From NCBI GenBank assembly GCA_019117025.1, contig DXAM01000026.1, forward strand, positions 1-49,606: 49,606 nucleotides of DNA, in the 5' to 3' direction. This document shows positions 17,885 through 27,560 of this stretch, in pieces. Source of the stretch: Candidatus Microbacterium stercoravium. GTDB taxonomy: Bacteria; Actinomycetota; Actinomycetes; Actinomycetales; Microbacteriaceae. The position numbers were made by a program, and so were the translations under genes. Each line of letters begins with the position of its first letter. The stretch's first letter is position 1. The notes beneath the pieces were generated by a model. The model saw nothing but the letters and a program-made list of their open reading frames with translations, had not been told where the DNA came from and made no database searches.

Positions 17885-18835
17885 CTAATCGCGGGCCGGT
17901 TGGATCCTGATCGCGCCCGTGACCGTCGGGATCGCGCCCGTCAATACGGGTTCCGGCGGAGCGAGCGGCTTCTCGCGCGTCGCGAGGGTGATGCCGACGC
18001 TCGCCGCGACGACGAGCGCGATGGCCGCGATCTTCATCGCCCCGATGGTCTGTGCGAGGAGCAGCCAGCCGAACAGGGCGGCGAAGACCGGCTCGAGGCT
18101 GATCAGCACGCCGAAGACGCGCTGCGGCAGGCGCCGCAGCGCCAGCAGCTCCAGCGTGTACGGCACGACGGATGCAAACACCGCGGTGCCCAGAGCGAGC
18201 CAGAGGAGCTCCGGGCGCGCGGCCAGCACGGCGACCGCGGGAACCCCGAAGGGGAGGAGCGCGACGGAGGCGATCGCGAGGGCCATCGCGAGTCCGCCGA
18301 TGCCCGGGACGAGACGTCCGACGCGTGCGCTCCCGCGGATGTACAGCACCCAGAACGCGGCGGCGATCAGCGCGAGCCCGGCGCCGAAAAGATCGAGCGG
18401 ATCCGACCCGATCACGCTGTCGAGCCCGAACAGGCCCACGCCCGTGACGGCGAGGCCGACCCATGCCGCGTCGGCGAGGCGGCGTGTCAGCGCGGCCGCG
18501 AGCGCGAGCGGGCCGAGGAACTCGATCGCGACGGCCGGACCGAGCGGCAGGCGCTCGATCGCCGCGTAGAAGAAGCCGTTCATGCCCGCGAGCGACAGCC
18601 CGAACCATGCGATGGCCATCCACTCCTCGCGCCGCCACGGGCGGATCTTCGGCCGTGACACGGCGACGAGCAGGGTTGCCGCGATCAGGAGCCGCAGAGC
18701 GGCGACGCCCCACGCTCCGACATCGGGGAAGAGCTGAACCGCGAGCGCCGCGCCGAACTGCAGCGAGGCACAGGACCCGGCGATCAGGGCGATCGGAATG
18801 CCGATGCGCGCGGAGGTGGGCGTGGCCGTCGTCAT
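17885..18835 (-). CDS. EamA/RhtA-type drug-metabolite exporter
   Basis: 316 residues with about ten membrane helices in two EamA repeats. RhtA-like stretches such as FYAAIERLPLGPAVAIEFLGPLALA and RRLPQRVFGVLISLEPVFAALFGWLLL are characteristic of the RhtA branch of the 10-TM DMT superfamily, which exports threonine, homoserine or related metabolites. The basic C-terminal tail is short. It is divergent from a LysR regulator gene with a clear inverted repeat between them, so the exporter is probably controlled by that regulator. Confidence 0.9.
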   Translation of the reverse strand: MTTATPTSARIGIPIALIAGSCASLQFGAALAVQLFPDVGAWGVAALRLLIAATLLVAVSRPKIRPWRREEWMAIAWFGLSLAGMNGFFYAAIERLPLGPAVAIEFLGPLALAAALTRRLADAAWVGLAVTGVGLFGLDSVIGSDPLDLFGAGLALIAAAFWVLYIRGSARVGRLVPGIGGLAMALAIASVALLPFGVPAVAVLAARPELLWLALGTAVFASVVPYTLELLALRRLPQRVFGVLISLEPVFAALFGWLLLAQTIGAMKIAAIALVVAASVGITLATREKPLAPPEPVLTGAIPTVTGAIRIQPARD

Positions 18836-18875
18836 GCATCCAGTCTTCGCGATCTCCTATGATCAGTCCAGCAAC

Positions 18876-18894
18876 TGTTTATGAACGATAAACA
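18876..18894. promoter_or_regulatory. probable LysR-type operator between exporter and regulator
   Basis: TGTTTAT-GAACG-ATAAACA, a perfect 7-bp inverted repeat with a 5-nt spacer and AT-rich arms, in the 71-bp gap between divergent genes. LysR-type sites are typically T-N11-A dyads placed like this. Confidence 0.65.
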
Positions 18895-18906
18895 TAAGGA
18901 AAACTG

Positions 18907-19842
18907 ATGCTCAATCTGGTGCGGCTGCACGTGCTGAGCGAGCTCTCGCGGCGGGGGACGATCGCCGCCACGGCGCGGGCGCTGTCGTATACGCCGTCCG
19001 CGGTGTCGCAGCAGCTCGCGCAGCTCGAGCGCGAGACCGGGGTCGTGCTGCTCGAGCGCATCGGGCGCGGGGTGCGCCTCACCGGCGACGCGGAGGCTCT
19101 CGTCGAGCATGCCGATGCGGCGATCGCGCGTCTCGAACGGGCGGAATCCGAGCTCGCCGCGTCGCAGAGCGCGCTGCGGGGAGCGCTGAGCGTGGCGTCG
19201 TTCCAGAGCGTCGTCGTGGCGATCGTGCCGAACGCGCTCGATCGCATGGCGGAGCAGAATCCCGGCCTGCGAGTCGACATCACACAGCGCGAGCACGAGC
19301 AGGCCTACGACGGGCTGCTGTCGCACGAGTTCGACCTGATCCTGGGCGAGCAGTACCCCGGCGTCCCCGAGCGCGTGCGCAGCGGCATCGACCGCTCGGA
19401 CCTGCTCATGGATCCGCTGTGCCTCGCGATCCCCGCCGTGGGTCCGCTCGCCGCGCGGCCGCGCCGGCTGAGCGACCTCGCCGACGCTCCGTGGGTGATG
19501 GACCCTGACGATACCCCGACGGGCAGATGGGCGCGCTCGGTCTGCCGCCGCGCGGGGTTCGAGCCTGCAGTGAAGGTTGAGAGCCCGGATCTGCTGCTGC
19601 ACGCGCACCTCGTTCGCACGGGACACGCCGTTGCCTTCATCCCGGCGCTGATCTCCTCTCCGCACCTCGACGGGCTCACCCTGGTGAGCCTGCCGGATCA
19701 TCCGCACCGCGTGCTCTATACGGCGGCGCGATCCGGGCGCGCCGCGCATCCGGCCGTGCGCGCCTTCCGCACCGCGCTGTCGGACACCCTCGAGGCGCAG
19801 CGCCCCGAGACGCCCGCCTGGAGTCTCGCGCTGGAAGCGTGA
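18907..19842 (+). CDS. LysR-family transcriptional regulator
   Basis: 311 residues. The N-terminal winged HTH (LVRLHVLSELSRRGTIAATARALSYTPSAVSQQLAQLE, about 3-40) is followed by the linker helix and a two-lobed effector domain (about 90-300). By context it probably controls the divergent EamA exporter and itself through the dyad at 18876-18894. An AAGGA lies just before the ATG. The effector is not predictable; an exported amino acid is a reasonable guess. Its stop is 3 nt from the stop of the convergent epimerase gene. Confidence 0.9.
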   Translation: MLNLVRLHVLSELSRRGTIAATARALSYTPSAVSQQLAQLERETGVVLLERIGRGVRLTGDAEALVEHADAAIARLERAESELAASQSALRGALSVASFQSVVVAIVPNALDRMAEQNPGLRVDITQREHEQAYDGLLSHEFDLILGEQYPGVPERVRSGIDRSDLLMDPLCLAIPAVGPLAARPRRLSDLADAPWVMDPDDTPTGRWARSVCRRAGFEPAVKVESPDLLLHAHLVRTGHAVAFIPALISSPHLDGLTLVSLPDHPHRVLYTAARSGRAAHPAVRAFRTALSDTLEAQRPETPAWSLALEA

Positions 19843-19845
19843 CGG

Positions 19846-20775
19846 TCAGCCGAGCAGGTCGTCGAGCGCGCTGCCGAGCGTCGGATGACGGAATGCGAAG
19901 CCGCGGTCGGCGAGCACCGCCGATGTCGTGTGCCTCCCCGTGAGGGCGAGGAGGGGATCCGTGCGGAGCCCGATCGAGGCGAGTCGCAGTACGAACTCGG
20001 GCGTGGGCAGTCCGATCGGCATGCCGACCGCCTGTCGCAGCAGCTGCATCAGCTCGGCATTGCGCACGGGGTGCGGAGACGCCGCGATCACCGGCGCATC
20101 GGGCAGGGTGAGCTGCGGATCGAGCCCGAGGGCCGCCCGGGCGATGCGCAGCCAGTCGGCCACGTGGATCCAGCTGAACCACTGCCGCCCGCCGGCGATC
20201 GGCCCGCCGAACCCGAGGCGGGCGGGGAGGAGCAGCCGATCGAGCGCGGGGGTGCGACGGTCGAGAACGATCGACGTGCGCAGGGTGACGAGGTGCGCGG
20301 CGTTCGCCGAGCGCGACGCCTGCTCCCACGGCAGAACGATCCCCGTCATCTGCGGAAGGCCCTGCTCCGGGTCCGGAGTGCGCTCGGTGATGAGCTCGTC
20401 GCCCGTGTCGCCGTAGATCGCCGTCGTCGATGCCTGCACCCAGCGATCGACGGGGCGGCTGCGTCGCTCGGATGCCGCCACGAGCGCGTGCGTAGCGTGC
20501 ACGCGCGAGTCGCGGAGCTCCCGGATGTTGTGCTCGGTCGGCCGGCAGTCGACGGGCTTGCCCGCGAGGTTGACGACGGCGACCTCGTCGTCGGACTCGA
20601 GCACGTGCGCCCACGCGGGCACGTCGGCGGGGTCCCACCCGACTTCGATCGCGCCGCGGATCGGTGCCCGGCCCGGCGTGCGCGTCAGCGCCACGACCTC
20701 GTGGCCGTCGCGGACGAGCGAGGCGGCGAGGGCGCGTCCGAGGGACCCGCTCGCGCCCGAGATGACGATCCTCAT
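19846..20775 (-). CDS. TIGR01777-type NAD(P)-dependent epimerase (SDR39U1)
   Basis: 309 residues. It opens with the Rossmann motif MRIVISGASGSLGRALAASLVRDGHEV and has the family features VVNLAGKPVDCR, STTAIYGDTGDE and WEQASRSANAAH, plus the WFSWIHVADWLR motif and a C-terminal DUF1731-like end (RHTTSAVLADRGFAFRHPTLGSALDDLL). Members of this extended SDR group have no firmly established substrate; some relatives affect cell division or cell shape. It begins 10 nt after the parC stop on the same strand and is probably co-transcribed with it. Confidence 0.9.
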   Translation of the reverse strand: MRIVISGASGSLGRALAASLVRDGHEVVALTRTPGRAPIRGAIEVGWDPADVPAWAHVLESDDEVAVVNLAGKPVDCRPTEHNIRELRDSRVHATHALVAASERRSRPVDRWVQASTTAIYGDTGDELITERTPDPEQGLPQMTGIVLPWEQASRSANAAHLVTLRTSIVLDRRTPALDRLLLPARLGFGGPIAGGRQWFSWIHVADWLRIARAALGLDPQLTLPDAPVIAASPHPVRNAELMQLLRQAVGMPIGLPTPEFVLRLASIGLRTDPLLALTGRHTTSAVLADRGFAFRHPTLGSALDDLLG

Positions 20776-20785
20776 GCGCGCGACG

Positions 20786-23227
20786 CTACAGTGCCCTGCC
20801 GATCGTGTCGACCGGCGCGTCGAGCAGCTGGCCGGACCCGTCGCGCTTCGACAGCGTCATCGGCAGCTTGCGCACGGATCCCTTCGCATCGAGGGCGTAG
20901 GCGGGATCGGGGCCCGCCCAGGCGAGCTGCAGCCCGTCCTCGCCCTTCAGGAACGCGTGCGCGCGCACGCCGCCGGTCGCGCGGCCCTTCGACGGGTATT
21001 CGCCGAAGTCGCTGATCTTCGCGCGTCCGGGATCGGTGCCCGGCAGTGCCGTCGATGAGGTCGACACCGTCACGACGACGTTGCCGTCGCCCGTGACGGA
21101 ACCGAAGAAGAGGGCGGTCGATCCCGCCGCGAGCTTGATGCCGGACATCCCCGCCGCGGTCGCGCCCTGGGGCCGCACCGACGCGGCGGAGAAGCGCAGC
21201 AGACGAGCGTCGGTCGTGACGAACACGAGGTCGGAGTCATCTGCCGTTCGTGCGATCCCGACGACGCGGTCACCGGGCTTCAGAGAGATGACCTCGAGCG
21301 AGGGCTTCGCCGCGAGCGCCGACGGCACGACGCGCTTGACGATGCCCTGGGCCGTGCCGATCGCGAGCGGATCCTCCGAGCCGAGCTCGACGAGCCCGAG
21401 GATGAGCTCGGTCTTGTCGGTCAGCCCGATGTAGTCGCGCAGGCGCTGGCCGGCGCTGAGTGAGATCGACGTGGGCGGCACCGAGGGCAGATCGACGGGG
21501 TGGAACCTCACGAGGCGTCCGTGGGAGGTGACCGCCCCCAGCTCGCCGCGCACCGTCGTGCGCGCGGACGACAGGATCGCGTCGTGCTTCGCCCGGCGCG
21601 CCGGGGCCGCGACCTCCTCGCCCTCGGGAACGTCGATGCGGATCGCGCGGCCCGTCGTCGACAGTGCCACGACGGTGGGAGCGTCGGCGATCTGCAGATC
21701 CTGCTCGGCTGCCTTCGCTGACTTCTTCGGCTGCGGCTTCGCGTTCATCAGCACGGTGCGCCGGGGAGTGCCGAGCTCGTCGGAGACGGTTTCGAGCTCG
21801 AGCGCGACCTGGCGACGGATCAACTCGTCGGAGCCGAGGAGCTCCTCGAGCTTCGCGATCTCGGCCAGCAGCTCGTCGCGCTCCGACTCCAGCTCGATCC
21901 GTGAGAACTTCGTGAGCCGACGCAGCCGCAGCTCGAGGATGTACTCGGCCTGCACCTCGTCGAGATCGAACACCTGGCACAGGCGGGTGCGCGCCTCTTC
22001 GCTCGTCTCGGACGAACGGATGACCTGGATGACTTCGTCGATGTCGAGGATGGCGATGAGCAGGCCCTGCACGAGGTGCAGGCGCTCGCGACGTCGCGCG
22101 AGGCGGTAGGTCGTGCGGCGCGTGATCACGTCGATGCGGTGATTCACATAGACGACGAGCATGTCACGCAGCCCGAGCGTCGACGGCTGGCCGTCGACGA
22201 GCGCCACGTTGTTGAAGCCGAACGAGTCTTCGAGGGGCGTGAGGCGGTACAGGCGCTCGAGCACCGCCTCGGCGTCGAAGCCGGTCTTGATGCCGATCAC
22301 GAGGCGCAGGCCGTGCTTGCGGTCGGACAGGTCGTTGACGTCGCTGATGCCCTGCAGCTTCTTCGACTGAACGGCGTCCTTGAGCTTCTCGATGACGCGC
22401 TCGGGGCCGACCATGTACGGCAGCTCCGTGATGATGATGCCGGTGCGGCGCGGGCCGATCTGCTCGATCTGCGCCTTCGCGCGCACCTTGACGGAACCGC
22501 GGCCGGTCTCGTACGCGTCGCGCACGCCGTCGAGGCCCATGATGATGCCGCCCTCGGGGAAGTCGGGGCCGGGGACGAACTGCATGAGGTCGGCGGTCGT
22601 CGCATCGGGATGATCGAGCAGGTGGGTTGCCGCATTCACGACCTCGATGAGGTTGTGCGGAGCCATGTTCGTCGCCATGCCGACAGCGATGCCCGTGGCG
22701 CCGTTGACGAGCAGGTTCGGGTACGCGGCGGGCAGTACCGCGGGCTGCTGGTATTGGCCGTCGTAGTTCGGCACGAAGTCGACGACGTCCTCGCCGAGGT
22801 CCTCCGTCATGCGCATGGCCGCGCGGTCGAGGCGCGCCTCGGTGTAGCGGCTGGCGGCGGGGCCGTCGTCGAGGGATCCGAAGTTGCCGTGGCCGTCGAC
22901 GAGCGGCAGCCGCATGGCGAAGTCCTGCGCAAGCCGCACGAGCGCGTCGTAGATCGCGGAATCGCCGTGCGGGTGCAGCTTCCCCATGACATCGCCCACG
23001 ACGCGGGCGCTCTTGACATGCCCCCGCTCGGGCCGAAGGCCCATCTCGGACATCTGATAGAGGATGCGGCGCTGCACGGGCTTGAGCCCGTCGCGCGCGT
23101 CGGGGAGGGCACGCGAGTAGATGACCGAGTACGCGTACTCGAGGTACGACCCCTGCATCTCGTTCTCGAGCGCGATGTCTTCGATGCGCTCACCGGCCGG
23201 GGCAGCCTGATCCTGCTTGCGCGCCAT
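20786..23227 (-). CDS. parC: DNA topoisomerase IV subunit A
   Basis: 813 residues. The breakage-reunion domain has the quinolone-pocket motif [12 protein letters not shown] (Ser90) and the catalytic tyrosine Tyr128 in [10 protein letters not shown]. The coiled-coil gate follows ([22 protein letters not shown] and surrounding), and the C-terminal beta-pinwheel occupies roughly residues 500-813. It cuts and rejoins DNA with ParE during decatenation. A TIGR01777 epimerase follows 10 nt downstream. Alternative name GyrA-like; the neighbourhood with parE and sigA favours ParC. Confidence 0.93.
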   Translation of the reverse strand: MARKQDQAAPAGERIEDIALENEMQGSYLEYAYSVIYSRALPDARDGLKPVQRRILYQMSEMGLRPERGHVKSARVVGDVMGKLHPHGDSAIYDALVRLAQDFAMRLPLVDGHGNFGSLDDGPAASRYTEARLDRAAMRMTEDLGEDVVDFVPNYDGQYQQPAVLPAAYPNLLVNGATGIAVGMATNMAPHNLIEVVNAATHLLDHPDATTADLMQFVPGPDFPEGGIIMGLDGVRDAYETGRGSVKVRAKAQIEQIGPRRTGIIITELPYMVGPERVIEKLKDAVQSKKLQGISDVNDLSDRKHGLRLVIGIKTGFDAEAVLERLYRLTPLEDSFGFNNVALVDGQPSTLGLRDMLVVYVNHRIDVITRRTTYRLARRRERLHLVQGLLIAILDIDEVIQVIRSSETSEEARTRLCQVFDLDEVQAEYILELRLRRLTKFSRIELESERDELLAEIAKLEELLGSDELIRRQVALELETVSDELGTPRRTVLMNAKPQPKKSAKAAEQDLQIADAPTVVALSTTGRAIRIDVPEGEEVAAPARRAKHDAILSSARTTVRGELGAVTSHGRLVRFHPVDLPSVPPTSISLSAGQRLRDYIGLTDKTELILGLVELGSEDPLAIGTAQGIVKRVVPSALAAKPSLEVISLKPGDRVVGIARTADDSDLVFVTTDARLLRFSAASVRPQGATAAGMSGIKLAAGSTALFFGSVTGDGNVVVTVSTSSTALPGTDPGRAKISDFGEYPSKGRATGGVRAHAFLKGEDGLQLAWAGPDPAYALDAKGSVRKLPMTLSKRDGSGQLLDAPVDTIGRAL

Positions 23228-23290
23228 GTGGCCCTTTCTGGTTCGCGTGGGGAATGTCGGGCAGAAAGCGCCTGTGCGAGACTGACCCTG

Positions 23291-24424
23291 ATGCAGAAAA
23301 TCGTACCCGCGGCGGCCGGTTCGGCCCGGAATCTCGCCGGAGTGGCGCCCGAGATGCTTCGCTCACTGCGCGGGGAGGGCGAATGGCTGCCGCCCGTTTC
23401 GTCCGCGATCGCGTTCGTCGTCGACGGCTTGGGCGCGATTCAGCTGCGCACCCACCGCGCGCACGCGCGAGGGCTCGCGCAGGCCATGCCGAAGAAGCAC
23501 GTCGCGCAGACAGTCTGCCCATCGACGACCGCGGCCGCGCTGGGATCGTTCCTCACGGGGGAGTCGCCCGGCGTGCACGGCCTCGTGGGCTACCGCGCGC
23601 TGGACCCGGAGCGCGATGTGGTCGCGAACCAGATCAGCGGGTACGGCGCGGACGGGCTCGACCCCGATTCCTGGCAGCGCAGCGCCACGGTCTTCGAACG
23701 CGCGGCGGCGCACGGGCTGCATCCCTATTCCGTGGGCTCGCCCGAGTACCGGGGGAGCGGCTTCACGGCGGCGCTGCACCGCGGCGCGGAGTTCGCCGCC
23801 GAGGCCGATCTCGCGCAGCGCGTGCGCGTCGCCTGCGCCCTTGCCGAGCAGCGGGACGGGGTGTTCGTATACTGCTACATCCCCGAGCTCGACAAGGCCG
23901 GCCACAAGCACGGCGTCGACTCGGACCGGTGGCGGGATGTGCTCGAGCAGATCGATCTGGCGCTGCGCCCCGCCCTCGCGCTCCGCCGCGACATCGGCGG
24001 CCTCGTGACGGCGGACCACGGCATGATCGATGCCCCGCGATCGAGGCACGTGCTGCTGAGGGACGGCGACCCCCGGCTCGACGGCGTGCGGCACCTCGGC
24101 GGCGAACCGCGCTTCCTGCACGTCTACGCCGAGCCCGGTGCCGACGTCGACGCGCTCGCGGATCGGTGGCGCGACCTCTCGGGAACGGCGGCCGATGTCT
24201 CGACGCGCGCCGAGGCGATCGCGGATGGCGTCTTCGGCCCCACCGTGCTCGAGCACGTCATTCCTCGCATCGGCGATGTGCTCGTGGCCGCGCGCGGTCT
24301 GTGGGCGTTCTACGACGACCGGCTGGCGGACAAACGTTCGCAGGCGATGATCGGCCAGCACGGCGCAATGACGCCTGAGGAGACCACGGTGCCGCTGATC
24401 AGAACCGGCGGATACGCGGCCTGA
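23291..24424 (+). CDS. alkaline-phosphatase-superfamily phosphodiesterase / nucleotide pyrophosphatase
   Basis: 377 residues. Metal and nucleophile motifs of the type I phosphodiesterase/NPP family are present: [13 protein letters not shown] (metal Asp), [18 protein letters not shown] (Thr nucleophile), [18 protein letters not shown] (Asp and His), [10 protein letters not shown] and IGQHGAM (metal His). It hydrolyses phosphate mono- or diesters; the substrate is unknown. No signal peptide is visible, so it is probably cytoplasmic. It is divergent from parC with a 63-bp gap, and its stop is 2 nt from the stop of the convergent sepH. Confidence 0.87.
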   Translation: MQKIVPAAAGSARNLAGVAPEMLRSLRGEGEWLPPVSSAIAFVVDGLGAIQLRTHRAHARGLAQAMPKKHVAQTVCPSTTAAALGSFLTGESPGVHGLVGYRALDPERDVVANQISGYGADGLDPDSWQRSATVFERAAAHGLHPYSVGSPEYRGSGFTAALHRGAEFAAEADLAQRVRVACALAEQRDGVFVYCYIPELDKAGHKHGVDSDRWRDVLEQIDLALRPALALRRDIGGLVTADHGMIDAPRSRHVLLRDGDPRLDGVRHLGGEPRFLHVYAEPGADVDALADRWRDLSGTAADVSTRAEAIADGVFGPTVLEHVIPRIGDVLVAARGLWAFYDDRLADKRSQAMIGQHGAMTPEETTVPLIRTGGYAA

Positions 24425-24426
24425 GG

Positions 24427-25389
24427 TCAGTCGTCGCCGCGGGAGCCGAAGACGATCTCGTCCCACGACGGCATCGTGGGGCGGCCCCGGCGGCGCGACG
24501 CGGGCTTGTCGCCGTCGGAGTGCGGGGCCTCTTCGGGCTCGTCATCGGCGGGAGGCGTCTCCTCGAGATGCGGATCCTTTCCGCCGAGCACCGCGACAGG
24601 GCGCGACGGCTGCGGATCGGGATCATCGTCGTACGCCGGGGGCGCTTCGCGCTGACCGCGCTTGCGGCGCAGCGCTTCGAGCAGATCGGCGGTATCGGCG
24701 GGCCGCTCGGGTGCGGCCGGCTCCGACGGCTGTTCCTCCTGGAACGCCTGATCGTCGAACGTCGAGGAATCCTTGACCCCGCCTGTGACGTCGAGCGCGC
24801 GCAGGCGCGGGATCAGGCCGTCGTCGGGGAGCTTGCCCTGGCGGGAGAGCTGCGCGGCATCGTCGTTCGCGGGTGTGAGCGCGCTGCGGCGCGGATCGAA
24901 CGACCAGCGCGCGTCGCGCTCGATTCCGGCAGCGGTGAAGCCGAGCTTGACGATCCATCCGTCGTCGGTCTTCCAGCTCGACCAGCGCTCCTGCGCAGCC
25001 GAGACGTCGGCGAGCTTCTGGCGGATCACGGTTCCGAATGTGGGAGTGTCGTCGAGATCGACGTGCACGCCCGTGAGGACCGGCATAGCGAGCGCCCGGT
25101 CGACGATGTGTTCGCGCTCGGCGAGCACGGGGCCCTCGAAGAGGCGCACGCGTTCGACGTCGCATGACAGCAGCTCGGCCACGTCTTCGGCCGACATGCC
25201 GGAGCGAATATGCGCTTGGATCTCGCGCGGGCCGGGCCCGGTCTCTCGCGGCTTCGGCTCGGCCTCGGCGCGGGCGCGACGCACCGCGGTGCGCAGCATG
25301 TCGTCGATGTCGAGGGTGAAGCGCTGTCCGTGCTCCGTGGCGAGGACGAGCGTCTGCCCCTCCGTGCCCACGATGGTCAGCTGTTCCAT
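24427..25389 (-). CDS. sepH: septation protein SepH (DUF3071)
   Basis: 320 residues. SepH is an actinobacterial cell-division protein that promotes FtsZ filament assembly. The N-terminal conserved domain (MEQLTIVGTEGQTLVLATEHG, then REIQAHIRSGMSAEDVAELLSCDVERVRLFEGPVLAEREH, an HTH) is followed by the second conserved block up to about residue 160 (WSSWKTDDGWIVKLGF). The C-terminal half is acidic, Pro-rich and probably disordered, ending in the conserved RGRPTMPSWDEIVFG motif. An AAGGAG sits before the ATG at 25389. The frame extends upstream but has no further homology. Confidence 0.93.
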   Translation of the reverse strand: MEQLTIVGTEGQTLVLATEHGQRFTLDIDDMLRTAVRRARAEAEPKPRETGPGPREIQAHIRSGMSAEDVAELLSCDVERVRLFEGPVLAEREHIVDRALAMPVLTGVHVDLDDTPTFGTVIRQKLADVSAAQERWSSWKTDDGWIVKLGFTAAGIERDARWSFDPRRSALTPANDDAAQLSRQGKLPDDGLIPRLRALDVTGGVKDSSTFDDQAFQEEQPSEPAAPERPADTADLLEALRRKRGQREAPPAYDDDPDPQPSRPVAVLGGKDPHLEETPPADDEPEEAPHSDGDKPASRRRGRPTMPSWDEIVFGSRGDD

Positions 25390-25522
25390 CCTGCTCCTTC
25401 CGCTTGGCGCGAGCGGATCGCGTCGCACACATGTTGTCACGCGCGACCGCGGATGACGGGAATACGGCGGGCGCGCCGCGGGTTTGACATCTCGCACCCC
25501 CGCGCGACGCGGCCGCGACAAC

Positions 25523-25589
25523 TCGCATTTGCGAATTCAGGTTTCGTCGTGCAAACTAACGCCGCCCCGCGTACGGCGCATGATATGCG
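25523..25589. promoter_or_regulatory. two small inverted repeats in the sepH-DUF4193 intergenic region
   Basis: The 298-bp gap between divergent sepH and DUF4193 holds TCGCA-TT-TGCGA (25523-25534) and CGCAT-GAT-ATGCG (25577-25589). The core CGCAT/ATGCG recurs, so one protein may bind both. A TTGACA lies at 25494-25499. I see no gene in this gap. Confidence 0.4.
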
Positions 25590-25687
25590 TCAGATGTCGA
25601 AATTCGCACGGCTCCGCCGTACGCGACCGACCTGCAGGGCTACCCCGCACCGTGACCACAGACCCCCGAAAGAAGTGACGCCCGGCG

Positions 25688-25978
25688 ATGGCAACAGACT
25701 ACGACGCTCCGCGTAACAAGAACGAAGACGAAGGCAACGAGTCGATCGAGGCCCTCAAGGCGGCGCGATCGAACCAGAGCACGGCGGTCGAGAACGAGGA
25801 CGCCGACAACCCCAGCTTCGTGCTGGGCGGCAACGACCTCTCGAACGTCGAGCTCGATGTCGTCGTGCTGCCTCCGCAGCAGGACGAGTTCACCTGCATG
25901 GAGTGCTTCCTCGTGAAGCACCGCTCGCAGATCGACAGCATCGGCGATGCCGGACCGGTCTGCAAGGACTGCGCCTAG
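25688..25978 (+). CDS. DUF4193 small zinc-ribbon protein
   Basis: 96 residues, matching the actinobacterial DUF4193 family. It starts MATDYDAPR with an acidic, low-complexity N-terminal half and ends with a four-cysteine zinc ribbon: FTCMECFLVKHRSQ and VCKDCA. The family has no assigned function and is nearly always next to sepH and dut-region genes. AGAAG upstream of the ATG is a weak Shine-Dalgarno. Its TAG stop overlaps the stop of the convergent DUF3093 gene within a CTAG. Confidence 0.9.
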   Translation: MATDYDAPRNKNEDEGNESIEALKAARSNQSTAVENEDADNPSFVLGGNDLSNVELDVVVLPPQQDEFTCMECFLVKHRSQIDSIGDAGPVCKDCA

Positions 25979-26466
25979 GCCGCGTCACGCTTCGCGCGCA
26001 TGATGGCCGCCGCAAGGCGGTCGGGCGTGCGGGACGAGATCGTCCACGAACTGACGGGATCGTCGGGATCCGTGTTCTTCACGAGCACGATCCCGTCGAT
26101 CCCTCCGCGTATCAGGTACCAGCCGCGCGGGTCGAGGCGCGCGCCGCGGGCGTTCTTCGCCTCGTCTCCCGTCAGCGCGACCGCCTCGTCGAGGTGCGCG
26201 ACGTCGATGTGTGCGCGTCCGGCGCGCACCTCGCGCCCCGAGACCGATACGACGGGCGCGAGCAGGATCAGGAGCCCGATGAGCAGGGCGGCGGCGGCGA
26301 TGCCGAGCGCGAGCGACACAACGTCGTTGATGCGCACGAAGACCAGCGAGATCATCGGCGCGATGATCGCCGCGGCGCACAGGATCCGCAGCGACGGCGC
26401 GAGCCGTTCGCGATAGAGCGGCTGTGCGTGACGCGTGCGGGCGGGGGAGGAGACGGTTTTCTGCAT
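25975..26466 (-). CDS. DUF3093 membrane protein
   Basis: 163 residues, actinobacterial DUF3093. YRERLAPS precedes two membrane segments (about 28-47 and 50-72), and a soluble C-terminal domain contains GARLDPRGWYLIRGGIDGIVLVKNTDPDDPVSSWTISSR, the conserved part. The function is unknown. It is divergent from dut with 12 bp between starts, and its stop shares the CTAG with the DUF4193 stop. Confidence 0.87.
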   Translation of the reverse strand: MQKTVSSPARTRHAQPLYRERLAPSLRILCAAAIIAPMISLVFVRINDVVSLALGIAAAALLIGLLILLAPVVSVSGREVRAGRAHIDVAHLDEAVALTGDEAKNARGARLDPRGWYLIRGGIDGIVLVKNTDPDDPVSSWTISSRTPDRLAAAIMRAKRDAA

Positions 26467-26472
26467 TACCCT
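26467..26472 (+). promoter_or_regulatory. -10 element of leaderless dut operon promoter
   Basis: TACCCT lies 6 nt before the GTG of dut. It fills part of the 12-bp gap to the divergent DUF3093 start. Confidence 0.5.
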
Positions 26473-26478
26473 CGATGC

Positions 26479-26943
26479 GTGAGTGATTCCGTGGACCTTC
26501 CCATTGTCGCACCGGTGATGCCGGCGTACGCCCACCCCGGAGACGCCGGCGCCGACCTGGTGTCGACGATCGGCATCCGGCTCGAGCCGGGGCAGCGCGC
26601 TCTTGTTCCGACGGGAGTGCGGATCGCGCTGCCCGACGGCTACGCAGGCTTCGTCGTGCCGCGCAGCGGCCTCGCCGCGAAGCACGGGATCACGATCGTC
26701 AACGCTCCCGGCACGATCGATGCGGGGTACCGTGGCGAGATCCGGGTCGCGCTGCTCAACACCGACCGAGAGGCCGCCTACGAGGTGGCCGCAGGCGACA
26801 GGATCGCGCAGCTGATCATCGCCCCGGTGGCCCGAGCGAGATTCATCCCCGTCGATGATCTCGATGGCAGCGTGCGAGGAGACGGCGGCTTCGGCTCGTC
26901 CGGGTACGCCGCAGAGAAGACCAACGAAGAGAGTTCACGATGA
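26479..26943 (+). CDS. dut: dUTP diphosphatase
   Basis: 154 residues, typical trimeric dUTPase. It hydrolyses dUTP to dUMP and keeps uracil out of DNA. The family motifs appear in order: AGADLVS, PRSGLAAKHG, GTIDAGYRGEI with the catalytic Asp, RIAQLII, and the flexible C-terminal GDGGFGSSG. GTG at 26479 is chosen because TACCCT sits 6 nt upstream and the protein then begins (M)SDSVDLPIV, as in relatives. It overlaps the next gene by 4 nt (ATGA). Confidence 0.95.
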   Translation: MSDSVDLPIVAPVMPAYAHPGDAGADLVSTIGIRLEPGQRALVPTGVRIALPDGYAGFVVPRSGLAAKHGITIVNAPGTIDAGYRGEIRVALLNTDREAAYEVAAGDRIAQLIIAPVARARFIPVDDLDGSVRGDGGFGSSGYAAEKTNEESSR

Positions 26944-27560
26944 CTGACCCCCAGGACACGCCTGAGGCCGACGAGCGCGCGACGCCGTCGACCGAGAAGT
27001 CGGCTCCCGTCGACCGCGCGGAGAACGGGCCGTTCGACGCGAGCGAGGCGAACCCGATCCGCCCGTACATCGACATCGGCGGCATCAAGGTGCTGCCGCG
27101 CGACGGCCTGAACCTGCGCCTCGAAGTCGAGGAGAACACGCAGCGCATCGTCGCCGTGGGCCTCGACTACGCCGGATCGACGCTGCAGGTGCAGCCGTTC
27201 GCGTCGCCGCGCTCGAGCGGGCTGTGGCACGAGACGCGGGAGCAGATCCGCGCCCAGGTCTCGCAGCAGGGCGGACGCGTCGAGGAGCGCGAGGGCCCGC
27301 TCGGCCCCGAGCTGCTCGCCGAGGTGCCCGCGGCCGCGGCCGCGGACGCGAGCGCGGGTCGCCGCGTCGTGCGCTTCGTCGGCGTCGACGGCCCCAGGTG
27401 GTTCCTGCGCGGCGTGATCGGCGGCGACGGCGCGAGCAGTGCGGAGGCGGCGGAGAAGGTCGAAGACCTCTTCCGGTCGATCGTCGTGGTGCGCGGTGCC
27501 GCGCCGATGCCGCCGCGCGATCTGATTCCGCTCACGATGCCGCAGACGCCGGGATCCTGA
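26940..27560 (+). CDS. DUF3710 protein
   Basis: 206 residues, actinobacterial DUF3710. An acidic N-terminus (about 1-40) is followed by IRPYIDIGGIKVLPRDGLNLRLE and the conserved SGLWHETREQIRAQVSQQGG, RFVGVDGPRWFLRGVI and LFRSIVVVRG motifs. The function is unknown. It is the middle gene of the dut-DUF3710-DUF3159 operon, overlapping dut by ATGA and the next gene by 1 nt (TGATG), so all three are probably coupled in translation. Confidence 0.9.
   Translation: MTDPQDTPEADERATPSTEKSAPVDRAENGPFDASEANPIRPYIDIGGIKVLPRDGLNLRLEVEENTQRIVAVGLDYAGSTLQVQPFASPRSSGLWHETREQIRAQVSQQGGRVEEREGPLGPELLAEVPAAAAADASAGRRVVRFVGVDGPRWFLRGVIGGDGASSAEAAEKVEDLFRSIVVVRGAAPMPPRDLIPLTMPQTPGS

Noticed and set aside
15408..18839. 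1143-codon open frame on the minus strand
   Set aside because: It is the antisense shadow of parE, joined to the real DUF7455 frame only at its end. The translated sequence is Arg/Asp/His-rich with no domain; the parE frame on the other strand is plainly real.
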